Source: Nocardiopsis sp. JB363 (GTDB lineage Bacteria > Actinomycetota > Actinomycetes > Streptosporangiales > Streptosporangiaceae). From it: DNA of 64,000 nucleotides. The DNA lies in the NCBI RefSeq assembly GCF_900143625.1, contig NZ_FRFF01000200.1, positions 23,835-87,834 on the forward strand. Reading direction: 5' to 3'. This document shows positions 56,480-64,000 of this stretch, in pieces. The notes under the pieces are model-generated. The model made no database searches. It was not told the origin of the DNA and saw nothing but the letters and a program-made list of their open reading frames with translations. Numbering within the stretch: the first letter of the stretch is position 1; every line of letters begins with the position of its first letter. The translations under genes and the position numbers were made by a program.

Positions 56480-57388
56480 TCAGCGGTTCCGGGTGCGAGC
56501 GATGGTGGTCGTGGAAGCGCGGGGGTCGGCCTCCGGATTGCGGTTCCGGGAACGGGCCAGGCTCACCGTGCCCAGCACCGCCAGCACGGCGAAGAACGCG
56601 GCCGCGGTCGCCGTCACCGGGGTGTCGGGCACCCCCTCCCCCAGGAGGAAGACGCCGATGCCCACCCCGACCACCGGGTCGGCGATGAGCAGGGTGGCGT
56701 AGGCGGCGGCGAAATGACCTGATCGGTAGGCGTTCTGCAACAGCAGGGCGCCGAACACGGCGGTGACGACGGCCAGCACGGTCAGCCAGCTGAACAGGCG
56801 CACCGGGTCGGCCATGGTGTTGGCGGACACCACCCGCGCCAACCCGGAGGTGGTGCCGAGCGCGGCACCACCTGCCAGGGCGAGCGCGAGCGCACGCGCG
56901 TTGCTGGGCATCCACTGGGCGGTGACGTACACGAGGACGCCCACCCCGATGACGCACCCGGACAGCCACAGGGCGGTTCCGTTCGACATCACGGGGGTCT
57001 GCCCACCGTGCGGGAACAGCCACAGGACACCGACCAGACCCACCATGACGGAGGTCCCGGCGAGGATCTGCGAGACCCGCACCCTCTGACGGTTGAAGAA
57101 CGCCGACAGCACGATGGCGAACAGCAGTCCGGTGACCCCGATGGGCTGGATGATGGTCAGGGGCGCACCACTGAGGGCGATCAGGTGCAGTGTCGCGCCC
57201 AGCACGGCCGCGCCGCTGCCGAGCAACCACCGGGGTTGGCGCAGCAGGTGCAGGAGGAAGCCCGCGCGAGCGACTCTCCCTCCGGGGGCCCGGACGGCAT
57301 CGCGTTCCTGCATCGCCGAACCGAACGCCAGACTGAAGGCGCCCGCCACCGCGATCAACACGTGCCAGACCATCAGCGGGTCCGGCAC
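56480..57388 (-). CDS. DMT-superfamily (EamA/NIPA-like) membrane transporter
   Basis: 302 residues, about nine hydrophobic segments in the two-repeat pattern of drug/metabolite transporters. SLAFGSAMQERDAV at the start, SGAPLTIIQPIGVTGLLFAIVLSAFF in the middle, and AYATLLIADPVVGVGIGVFLLGEGV near the end are typical of the actinobacterial DMT group. Substrate unknown. GTG at 57388 or ATG at 57373 can start it; neither has a good ribosome site. A 16-bp palindrome TACGGTC-AC-GACCGTA lies about 100 bp upstream. It may be co-transcribed with the following GT4 gene. Confidence 0.8.
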   Translation of the reverse strand: MPDPLMVWHVLIAVAGAFSLAFGSAMQERDAVRAPGGRVARAGFLLHLLRQPRWLLGSGAAVLGATLHLIALSGAPLTIIQPIGVTGLLFAIVLSAFFNRQRVRVSQILAGTSVMVGLVGVLWLFPHGGQTPVMSNGTALWLSGCVIGVGVLVYVTAQWMPSNARALALALAGGAALGTTSGLARVVSANTMADPVRLFSWLTVLAVVTAVFGALLLQNAYRSGHFAAAYATLLIADPVVGVGIGVFLLGEGVPDTPVTATAAAFFAVLAVLGTVSLARSRNRNPEADPRASTTTIARTRNR

Positions 57389-57799
57389 GGTCGGCGCGGA
57401 GCGCCACCGCGCGTCCCTGGTGTCATCGACGACATCCCCGCCTCCTCCGGCACTCTGTCTCCATCCGCGTCCGTTCGGAAACCGGATACGGTCACGACCG
57501 TACGGAACAAGGCCGTGACCAGGCCATGGGGCCGCCCCCCGTCCTCAAGGTGGTGTCGGCACCCCCTCCATGTGCGGGCATTCCCTACCCTCGGGGTCCG
57601 CACGCCCCGTCGTTTCGGCGATGCGCTCATCGGCCCCCTCGTCCCTACGTCTGCCGCGATCACCGGTGTCCTAAGAGTCCGCGCGGGTCAAAAGTCGGTA
57701 TGGGGTGATTGGACCTTTCGACACCGACCCCTTGGGTCCGGGAGTGGATTCGTGACAGGATGTCCGATAGTGGTCTAGACCGGATAGGAGCAGTGCCTC
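57389..57799. other. 411-bp divergent intergenic region
   Basis: No gene supported. It holds the promoters of the DMT-type gene (minus) and hexosaminidase (plus). Two candidate operators are seen: the palindrome TACGGTC-AC-GACCGTA (57487-57502) and the DasR-type site (57769-57784). Confidence 0.45.
57769..57784. promoter_or_regulatory. DasR-binding site (dre) upstream of hexosaminidase
   Basis: AGTGGTCTAGACCGGA, with the perfect core GGTCTAGACC. The DasR consensus from Streptomyces is ACTGGTCTAGACCAGT, so 13 of 16 positions agree. It sits 16-31 bp before a GH20 N-acetylhexosaminidase, whose genes are known DasR targets. Confidence 0.8.
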
Positions 57800-59398
57800 G
57801 TGCCTGACAACCCCCGCAACTCCCCCGTCTCCCTCCTCCCCCGCCCCGGTGAGGTCACAGCCGACGGCTCGGAGGGCCTGGCACTCGACGCCGCCACCCG
57901 CATATCCGCGGACCAGGCCGCCGGGCCGACCCTGACCTGGTTGCGCCGCGAACTCGGCGCCGCGACCGGGCTTCCCCTCTCCATCGGCCACGAACAGGAC
58001 GCACGGATCCGACTGAGCGTGGACCCCACCGCGGGTCTGGGCGAGGAGGGCTACCGGCTGATCGTGGACACCGAGGGAGCCATCGTCGTCGGCCACGACC
58101 CCGCCGGTGTCTTCTACGGGGCACAGACCCTGCGTCAGCTCCTGCCCGCCGACGCCTACCGCGACGCACCCGTGGGCGAAGCCTCCGACCGTTGGAAGCT
58201 GCCCTCCGTGCGCGTCACCGACGCCCCCCGTTTCCGTTGGCGCGGGGTGATGCTCGACATCGCCCGGCACTTCCAGCCCAAACGCGAGATCCTCCGCTTC
58301 ATCGACCTCCTCGCCCTGCACAAACTCAACGTGCTGCACCTGCACCTGAGCGACGACCAGGGCTGGCGGGTCGAGATCCGCCGCTACCCGAAGCTGACCG
58401 AGAAGGGCTCCTGGCGCACCGAGAGCCAGGTCGGCATGACCAAGCCCCCGGTATTCGACGGACGCCCGCACGGCGGGTTCCTCACCCAGGACGACATCCG
58501 CGAGATCGTCGCCTACGCCGCCGAACGACACGTCATGGTGGTCCCGGAGATCGACGTGCCCGGCCACTCCCAGGCCGCCATCCACGCCTACCCCGAACTC
58601 GGCGAGGTCGGCGAGATCCCCGTGGGAACCCGGTGGGGCATCTTCGACGAGGTACTGGCCGTCACCGACCACGTACTCGACTTCTACAAGAACGTCTTCG
58701 ACGAGCTCATCGAACTGTTCCCGAGCCCCTACGTGCACGTGGGCGGGGACGAGTGCCCCAAGACCCAGTGGAAGAACAGCGAGTCCGCTCAACAGCGCAT
58801 CCGTGAGGAGGGCCTGGCCGACGAGGACGAGCTGCAGAGCTGGTTCATCCGTCGGCTCGGCGACCACCTCACCGAGCGCGGCCGCCGCCTGCTGGGCTGG
58901 GACGAGATCCTCGAAGGAGGGCTCGCGCCGGGCGCGACGGTGCTCTCCTGGCGAGGCGAGGAGGGTGGTATCGCCGCCGCCCGCGCCGGCCACGACGTCG
59001 TCATGGCCCCCACCGCCACCTCCTACCTGGACTACAAGCAGTCCGAGAGCCCGGACGAACCGGTGCCGGTGGGCACCCTGCTGCGGGTGGAGGACGTGTA
59101 CGCGGGCGACCCGGTACCGTCCGACCTCACCGAGAAGGAGGCCGAGCACGTCCTGGGCGCCCAGGTGAACCTGTGGACCGAGCACATCGACACGCCCCGT
59201 CGGCTCGACTACATGGTGTTCCCCCGCTTGTCGGCGTTCGCCGAGAAGGTGTGGTCGACCCACGAACGCGACTACGCCGAGTTCGAACCGCGCCTGGTGC
59301 ACCACCTGGGTCGCCTGGACGCCGCCGGAGTGGAGTACCGCCCGATGGACGGCCCCCGCCCCTGGCACAGCCGCCCCGGCGTCCAGGGCTGGGGCTAG
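57800..59398 (+). CDS. beta-N-acetylhexosaminidase, GH20
   Basis: 532 residues. N-terminal GH20b-like domain, then the catalytic barrel with RFRWRGVMLDIARHFQPK, LHLHLSDDQGWRVEIRRYP, PEIDVPGHSQAA, the catalytic HVGGDECPKTQW (Asp-Glu pair) and WRGEEGG / LGAQVNLWTEHI near the end. It releases terminal GlcNAc/GalNAc from chitobiose or glycoconjugates by substrate-assisted catalysis. No signal peptide or lipobox is visible, so it should be cytoplasmic and act on imported chito-oligosaccharides. GTG at 57800; AGGAG lies 10 nt upstream. Very probably repressed by DasR through the adjacent dre site. Confidence 0.93.
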   Translation: MPDNPRNSPVSLLPRPGEVTADGSEGLALDAATRISADQAAGPTLTWLRRELGAATGLPLSIGHEQDARIRLSVDPTAGLGEEGYRLIVDTEGAIVVGHDPAGVFYGAQTLRQLLPADAYRDAPVGEASDRWKLPSVRVTDAPRFRWRGVMLDIARHFQPKREILRFIDLLALHKLNVLHLHLSDDQGWRVEIRRYPKLTEKGSWRTESQVGMTKPPVFDGRPHGGFLTQDDIREIVAYAAERHVMVVPEIDVPGHSQAAIHAYPELGEVGEIPVGTRWGIFDEVLAVTDHVLDFYKNVFDELIELFPSPYVHVGGDECPKTQWKNSESAQQRIREEGLADEDELQSWFIRRLGDHLTERGRRLLGWDEILEGGLAPGATVLSWRGEEGGIAAARAGHDVVMAPTATSYLDYKQSESPDEPVPVGTLLRVEDVYAGDPVPSDLTEKEAEHVLGAQVNLWTEHIDTPRRLDYMVFPRLSAFAEKVWSTHERDYAEFEPRLVHHLGRLDAAGVEYRPMDGPRPWHSRPGVQGWG

Positions 59399-59413
59399 AG
59401 AGCGTCTTTTCGG

Positions 59414-59445
59414 GCCTCCGCCGGCGCTTCGGTGCCGGCGGAGGC
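59414..59445. terminator. 14-bp stem with UUCG tetraloop
   Basis: GCCTCCGCCGGCGC-TTCG-GTGCCGGCGGAGGC: 13 Watson-Crick pairs plus one G-U, closed by C(UUCG)G, the extra-stable tetraloop. It lies between the stops of the convergent hexosaminidase and PLP enzyme genes and serves both. Confidence 0.85.
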
Positions 59446-59447
59446 AC

Positions 59448-60701
59448 CTAGAAGTAGGTGGCGGTCGCGTCGACCACCCGGTCGTCGTCATCGATCACCG
59501 GGATCACCTGCCAGCGGTCGAAGGCCGTGCAGGGATGGGAGATACCGAAGGAGAACAGGTCGCCCGGGCGCACACGCAGCCCGTCCGGGATCCTCAGGTA
59601 GGCGTGGTGGTCGTTGAGGTCGAACACCTCCACCCCCTCGGCCGGGACCACGGTGCCGTCGGTGCGGCGCAGCACCCTTGGGATCGGGAACCCCTGGTCG
59701 TGGTTGGCCTCACGGCGACCCATGCCGACGATCGCCAGTCCCTCCTCCGGGACCGAGGTGACCTGCGCCCACAGTTCCAGGGCGCCGGAGAGGCTCTCCG
59801 GTCCCTCGGGCAGCCGGTTGTAGGGAGTGGTGCGCTGGTACAGGCCGTCGTCGTGGGCGACGTAGGCGCCGCTGCGCAGGATCGGCAGGACGTCCTCGCG
59901 TCCGCCCAGCGCCTCGGCGACCAGGTCGAACCAGGCGCTGCCGCCCACCGACAGCACCGGGCGTGTCGGCCCGTGTTCTCCGGCCAGGGCCGCGGCGTCG
60001 CCGAGGAGGTCGTCGAGGAAGCCCCGTACGCCGTCGGCGTCACCCAAGGGCCCCTCGTATCCGGCCACCCCGGCCGTTTCCAGGCCCTGGGCACTCGCGA
60101 CCTCGCGGGCGACGGCCAGCACGTCCTCTCGGGTCCGGCAACCGGTGCGACCACCCGGAACGCCGCGTTCGATCAGCACCCGGAGCGGTCGTGCGCCCTC
60201 ACGCATCGTGCCGTGCGGTGCGACGGCCTCGGAGGCGACGGCGACGCCCTCCGGCGAGTCGACGTAGAAGAGGAACTCGAAGTCGGGGTCGGTGTCGAGT
60301 TCGGCGGCCGCCCAACGCAGCACCTTCGGGTCGAGCAACTCGTTGGCGAGCAGGATCCGGCGCACCCCGAAGCGGTGGAAGTCCAGTACCTGGTTGGCGG
60401 TGGCCGCGGTGATCCCCCAGGCGCCCGCGTCGAGCTGGCGCTGGGTGAGCACGGGTGACATGGCGGTCTTGCCGTGCGGGGCGAACAGGAGCCGGTGGTC
60501 GCGGGTGAAGTCGGCGAGCGCGGCGATGTTGCGGTCCAGGGCCGAAGCGCGCAGCACCATCAGCGGCCAGGTGAACGGACCGGTGAACAGGTGGTCCTTT
60601 CGGGCGGCGAACTCGTCGAGGGTGACGGGTTCCCCCGGCCACCACAGACCCTTCGTGCGCCAGTCGACGTACTCGGTGGGAATGGTCAGCCGTTCACTCA
60701 C
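59448..60701 (-). CDS. DSD1-type PLP enzyme (D-threonine aldolase / D-serine dehydratase-like)
   Basis: 417 residues. Fold-type III PLP barrel with the Schiff-base lysine in LFAPHGKTAMSPVLTQRQL, then a C-terminal DSD1-like domain with FDLNDHHAYLRIP and ISHPCTAFDRWQVIPV, whose His and Cys are the expected zinc ligands. Relatives act on D-serine, D-threonine or similar, often annotated 'amino acid deaminase' in actinomycetes. GTG at 60701 follows GGAG by 6 nt; the longer frame upstream is without family sequence. Convergent to hexosaminidase, whose product GlcNAc is metabolically unrelated; D-amino acid turnover from peptidoglycan is a possible link, not shown. Confidence 0.85.
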   Translation of the reverse strand: MSERLTIPTEYVDWRTKGLWWPGEPVTLDEFAARKDHLFTGPFTWPLMVLRASALDRNIAALADFTRDHRLLFAPHGKTAMSPVLTQRQLDAGAWGITAATANQVLDFHRFGVRRILLANELLDPKVLRWAAAELDTDPDFEFLFYVDSPEGVAVASEAVAPHGTMREGARPLRVLIERGVPGGRTGCRTREDVLAVAREVASAQGLETAGVAGYEGPLGDADGVRGFLDDLLGDAAALAGEHGPTRPVLSVGGSAWFDLVAEALGGREDVLPILRSGAYVAHDDGLYQRTTPYNRLPEGPESLSGALELWAQVTSVPEEGLAIVGMGRREANHDQGFPIPRVLRRTDGTVVPAEGVEVFDLNDHHAYLRIPDGLRVRPGDLFSFGISHPCTAFDRWQVIPVIDDDDRVVDATATYF

Positions 60702-60805
60702 GTGGTCTCCGCTTCGTGGCCGGGCCCGGTGCCGGACGGCGAACACCGCCCGGCACCGGAGAGTTCGTCACCGATCATCCCATCGGTGCGCCTTCCCAGG
60801 AAGCC

Positions 60806-61816
60806 TCAGGAGACGAGCTCCACGGACTCCCCCGACTCCTCGGAACCCGGGTCGGAGACCGGGTCGGTGCGGCCCTCCAGGAACTCGTCGATGGCCCGGC
60901 GTCCGGTCTCGGGGAAGTCGGTGATGAAACCGTCGACACCCATCTCCAGGACGCGCCGCATCCCGTCGGCCTCGTTGATCGTGTACGGCATGATCTCCAA
61001 CCCGGCGTCCTGGACGGCCGCGACGTAGTCGGCGTCGATGGATGTGTGGTTGGGGTTGATCATGTGCGCCCAGTCGTGGTCGGCGATCTCGTCCTTCGGG
61101 ACGAGACCGAGCAGGCCGTGCGGCACGGACGGCAGCAGGCTCTTGGAGTGTTCGGTGGACTCCCAGTCGAAGCTCTGGATGACGAGTCGGTGGGGCTCAC
61201 CGGGCGCGTTGGGCATCAGCCAGTGCGGGCTGCGCGCCAGTTCGACGGAGACCTGGTGCTCGATCCCCGGGTACAGGGAGGGTTCCTTGACCTCCAGGAG
61301 CAGATTCATGTCGAGCTCCTCCAGTCGGTCGAGGGCCTCCCGCAGGGTCGGGACGGGTTCGCCGGCGAACTCGTCGTCGAAGGAGGAACCGGCGTCGAGG
61401 CGACCGATCTCCTCCATGGTGAAGTCGCCGACGTCGTAGGGCGCCCGGTCGGGGAACACCTCGGCGACGTCGGTGGTGCGCTCCAGAGTCGTGTCGTGCA
61501 TCACGACGATCTCTTCGTCCGAGGTGAGTTGGACGTCGATCTCCACGGTCTCCGCGCCGAGTCGGTGTCCCTCGTCGATGGCGGCGAGGGTGTTCTCCGG
61601 CGCGGTGCCGGCCGCCCCTCGGTGGGAGACGGCGATGAGCGGGCGCGTCGGCGCCGTCTGCTGTGGTGGGGTGGCCGCGTTCTGGTGGACGCGCCGCACT
61701 TCGATCGGCTCGTGATCGTTCCGCACGAGTGTGGACGGGTCCGCGAGCGCGGGGCTCACGAGAACGGACATCGAGAACGTGACTGCTCCGACAACGAATC
61801 CGATGCGATGGTGCAC
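60806..61816 (-). CDS. secreted glycerophosphodiester phosphodiesterase
   Basis: 336 residues. N-terminal signal peptide (RIGFVVGAVTFSMSVLVSPALADPS) and a GDPD barrel: AVSHRGAAGTAPENTLAAI, VEIDVQLTSDEEIVVMHDTTLERTT (metal ligands), LLLEVKEP and GVDGFITDFPETG. It hydrolyses glycerophosphodiesters outside the cell, giving glycerol 3-phosphate and alcohol; teichoic-acid polyglycerol phosphate is another possible substrate. GTG at 61816 is favoured because GGGAGG is 4-5 nt upstream; an ATG at 61828 is the alternative. No transport genes for glycerol phosphate are next to it. Confidence 0.9.
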   Translation of the reverse strand: MHHRIGFVVGAVTFSMSVLVSPALADPSTLVRNDHEPIEVRRVHQNAATPPQQTAPTRPLIAVSHRGAAGTAPENTLAAIDEGHRLGAETVEIDVQLTSDEEIVVMHDTTLERTTDVAEVFPDRAPYDVGDFTMEEIGRLDAGSSFDDEFAGEPVPTLREALDRLEELDMNLLLEVKEPSLYPGIEHQVSVELARSPHWLMPNAPGEPHRLVIQSFDWESTEHSKSLLPSVPHGLLGLVPKDEIADHDWAHMINPNHTSIDADYVAAVQDAGLEIMPYTINEADGMRRVLEMGVDGFITDFPETGRRAIDEFLEGRTDPVSDPGSEESGESVELVS

Positions 61817-62071
61817 CGGGCCTCCCATGTACGCGTGGATTGGCCGACTGCCCACTCAGGGTGAGCGCGCATGGTGACCAGTTGGTGACCGTACGCAGAG
61901 CAGCCGATGATCCGCCGCCCATCTTCTGGTGGACCGCACCAGACGACCGGCGAATCTCACCCTATGAATGCATTTGGCTACTTCATGTCCGATTTTTGAC
62001 CATGAATACCCTCGATAACTACTGAGAGTCCTGAAATCATCACTGGTAGTAGTCGATGGGAAGGAACTCGC

Positions 62072-63475
62072 ATGCGCAAGCACCAAACGAGGTGGGTCGC
62101 GCTGTTCAGTGCCGCCGCCATCTCCACATCGGGACTGGTGGGCCTCGCCGGGCCCGCCGCGGCGGATGAGGATACGAAGGCGCTCAGCTGGCCCGTCGTC
62201 AGCCAGGGGGTCTCCTCCTACAGCCTCGACGGGTACCGGATCGCCTACCTGCCACCGGGTCTGGACCGTTACGGGATCAACGCCAACTCCACGACCGACC
62301 GCCAAGGCGACAGCCGGTCCCAGCTCTCGTGGGTTCAGGGACCCGACCAGCTCTACGGTCGGGTCGCGGTCCTGCGTTCGGAGAACCTGCAGGAACTCGA
62401 CGACCTCAGGAGCAGCCGCTACAGCCACCTCGCGGATTCGAGCCTCGAAGAGCTCCCCGAGAGCGAGACGTTCGAGCACGGCGCCTACCTGGCCGAGGAG
62501 ACCGGGGACCTGTTCTGGTTGGCGAGCCCGGGGGTCGCGGTCACCACGCACCTCCAGCCCGACCGGTGGGAGAGCGACGAGCTGGTCCGGATGGCCGAGT
62601 CGGTCGCCGAACCGGCGGCCCCGGCGACCCCGGTGACAGAGGAGGCCGAGGAAGCCGAGGCTCCCGAGGAGAAGACCCCGGAGGAAGAGACGCCGCAGGA
62701 CGAAGTACCGGAAGAGGAAGCGCCCGAGAACGAAGCCCCGGAAGACGCGACCCCCGAGGACGAGGCACCCGTTGAGGACGCCCCGGCCAACGAGGACGCC
62801 CCCGAAGAGGCCCCGGAAGACGACGTGACCCCGCAGGCTCCGCAGGACGAGGCTCCCGAGGAGGACGCCACCGACGAGGAGACCACCGAGGAAGAGGGCG
62901 CCGACACGGCCCCGGTCGACGAGGTCTCCGACGAGACCCCCGCAGAGGACGCGGACGAGGACGGTGCCCAAGAGGCCGACCTGCCCGAGGCCACTACCTC
63001 TCAGGAGGCCAAGACCTGTCTGGTCGAGCACTTCGTGGACCTGGAGTCCGGCTCCACCGACCTGGACCAGGAGCAGATGGCCCCGGCGAGTCAGGAGTTC
63101 GTCGAGCAGGCCCTGAACGCGGACGACCTCGATGAGGCCGACCTCGACCGCCTGCTGGCCACCGCCTGGTACTACGGCGACGAGTCCGACAAGGTCGCCG
63201 CGATCGACGAGTGCGCCCAGAGCCTCGGCATGGGAAGTGACGAGGTGGAGGACGCGATCGCCGAGGTCGCGGACCAGATCGGCGCGTTGGTCGAGGAGGC
63301 CGGCGAGGCCATGGCCGAGGCGATGGACCAGGCCGAACAGGCCTCCACCGACGCGCAGGACGCCGCCGACACCACCGACGCCGCCTCCGCCGACATGGAG
63401 GACCCGGTCGGCGCCGAGGAGTGGGAAGAGCTGTGGGACTCTCTGCCGTGGAGCATCCCCGCCGAGACCTCCTGA
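62072..63475 (+). CDS. secreted protein with long acidic Pro/Glu/Asp-rich region
   Basis: 467 residues; I do not recognise a family. A Sec signal peptide (cleavage after AGPAAA, about 31) is followed by a folded-looking domain (about 35-175: WPVVSQGVSSYSLDGYRIAYLPPGLDRYG, GDLFWLASPGVAVTTHLQPDRWESDELVRMAE). Residues about 180-310 consist almost only of Glu, Asp, Pro, Ala and Thr with irregular xEAPE-like repeats and a single lysine. The C-terminal part is helical with two cysteines (C316 and one in AIDECAQS) and Ala/Asp-rich amphipathic helices. ATG at 62072 after GGGAAGGA. Could be a cell-wall spacer or metal-binding protein; unproven. A strong terminator follows. Confidence 0.85.
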   Translation: MRKHQTRWVALFSAAAISTSGLVGLAGPAAADEDTKALSWPVVSQGVSSYSLDGYRIAYLPPGLDRYGINANSTTDRQGDSRSQLSWVQGPDQLYGRVAVLRSENLQELDDLRSSRYSHLADSSLEELPESETFEHGAYLAEETGDLFWLASPGVAVTTHLQPDRWESDELVRMAESVAEPAAPATPVTEEAEEAEAPEEKTPEEETPQDEVPEEEAPENEAPEDATPEDEAPVEDAPANEDAPEEAPEDDVTPQAPQDEAPEEDATDEETTEEEGADTAPVDEVSDETPAEDADEDGAQEADLPEATTSQEAKTCLVEHFVDLESGSTDLDQEQMAPASQEFVEQALNADDLDEADLDRLLATAWYYGDESDKVAAIDECAQSLGMGSDEVEDAIAEVADQIGALVEEAGEAMAEAMDQAEQASTDAQDAADTTDAASADMEDPVGAEEWEELWDSLPWSIPAETS

Positions 63476-64000
63476 ACGGGGCGCGCTTCGAGTAGCGGCG
63501 CGCGAAGCGGACGGAGCCGAGGCTCCCCCGCGACACATGCGACCCGGGGCCGGTGCCCGCATCCACCGGCCCCGGGTTCTTTGCCGCACGGAACACTCTG
63601 CTGCGCGGAACACCGTGCCGCGCGAAACCGACCCCCACGGCTTTTCGGTCCACACATATCCGGCTCACCTCTGGGGCCACATTCGGACAAGCCTTTTCCA
63701 TCGGCCCTCCCGGCTCCACCCCGCCGGCCCGCGCCTCCCGCCCGACCGGCGTGGGCGCACCGCCTCCGAATCTGTCACCCTCAGCGATACTTCGACCACT
63801 GATCGATTCTTTTCCGGAATCTCCCGGGAGAAGACGGCAAGAAAACCGGAACTGAGGTCCTTGGGCCCGAATCGCCCGAACGCCCGGCATTCGTGCCAAG
63901 GCATGATGTACCGTCGCCCACGTCCGACCGACACCTCGATCCGATGCCACGGCCCCCATCGCGGCACGCACCCCCGCCGTGCCCTACCCCGGGCCGGCCC
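63476..64000. other. 525-bp region to the window end without a supported gene
   Basis: After the terminator (63542-63577) the sequence is less GC-rich in places (GGCTTTTCGGTCCACACATATCC near 63632-63661). A 100-codon reading frame on the minus strand (63665-63967) exists, but its translation is Arg/Gly/Trp-rich and shares no family traits, so I do not call it. The region may be the upstream part of a gene beyond the edge. Confidence 0.4.
63542..63577 (+). terminator. strong intrinsic terminator
   Basis: ACCCGGGGCCGGTG/CACCGGCCCCGGGT, perfect 14-bp stem with an 8-nt loop, followed by TCTTTG. It is 66 bp past the stop of the acidic secreted protein. Confidence 0.88.

Noticed and set aside
63665..63967. 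100-codon minus-strand frame near the window end
   Set aside because: Arg/Gly/Trp-rich composition, no recognisable motif or convincing ribosome site.
1..64000. tRNA, rRNA, CRISPR arrays, transposases, phage or toxin-antitoxin genes
   Set aside because: I looked for their typical sequence features and found none; absence of tRNA should be confirmed with a dedicated scan.

Overview
The window is a stretch of a very GC-rich chromosome (strong G/C preference at third codon positions, frequent GTG and TTG starts, many 4-bp gene overlaps, several probable leaderless starts). Together with a complete ergothioneine egtABCD set, a DUF3558 lipoprotein, a fused CopD-CtaG protein, a DasR-type operator and a MocR regulator, this points to a filamentous actinobacterium; a Nocardiopsis/Streptomonospora-like organism is my best guess, but that is inference. 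I see no rRNA, tRNA, CRISPR array, transposase or phage gene. It looks like core-to-accessory chromosome.

Layout. 1-5.6 kb: dapB 5' end, then egtD/egtC/egtB/egtA on the minus strand, preceded by an arylamine N-acetyltransferase whose last domain looks internally shortened; a perfect CRP-type palindrome lies between. 5.7-11.6 kb: a five-gene Opp/Dpp peptide transporter, every junction overlapping, with a C-terminally anchored substrate-binding protein. 11.9-18.6 kb (plus): a DUF457 membrane protein, an O-methyltransferase, sbcD-sbcC, a small membrane protein and a DUF3558 lipoprotein. 18.7-20.8 kb: CopD-CtaG copper/cytochrome oxidase protein. 21.1-25.5 kb (plus): a cyclic amidohydrolase that has lost most metal ligands, alanine dehydrogenase, an enolase-superfamily protein that has lost its catalytic lysines, and a MaoC hydratase behind a palindromic operator.

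25.5-36.7 kb (minus): the most distinctive region, a surface-glycan-like block. Two tandem copies of a two-gene glycosyltransferase module (A1-B1 and A2-B2, each pair joined by the same TTGA overlap) are preceded by a membrane-anchored methyltransferase and an acyltransferase-3/SGNH protein. A 159-bp tract nearly identical between the two B genes suggests gene conversion.

37.2-48.7 kb: superoxide dismutase; a MocR regulator divergent from a DUF3291-like gene; InhA-type enoyl-ACP reductase; anchored SGNH esterase; ornithine aminotransferase; acyl-CoA synthetase; a DUF368 (PopT-type) undecaprenyl-phosphate translocase; and thiD under a TPP riboswitch. 48.8-64 kb: AGCS Na+/amino-acid symporter, DUF6457 protein, two GT4 glycosyltransferases, a LysR regulator divergent from an aminotransferase, a DMT-type membrane protein, a GH20 hexosaminidase behind a DasR (dre) site, a DSD1-type PLP enzyme, a secreted glycerophosphodiesterase and a secreted protein with a 130-residue acidic Pro/Glu/Asp region. 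Strong hairpin terminators separate most units.
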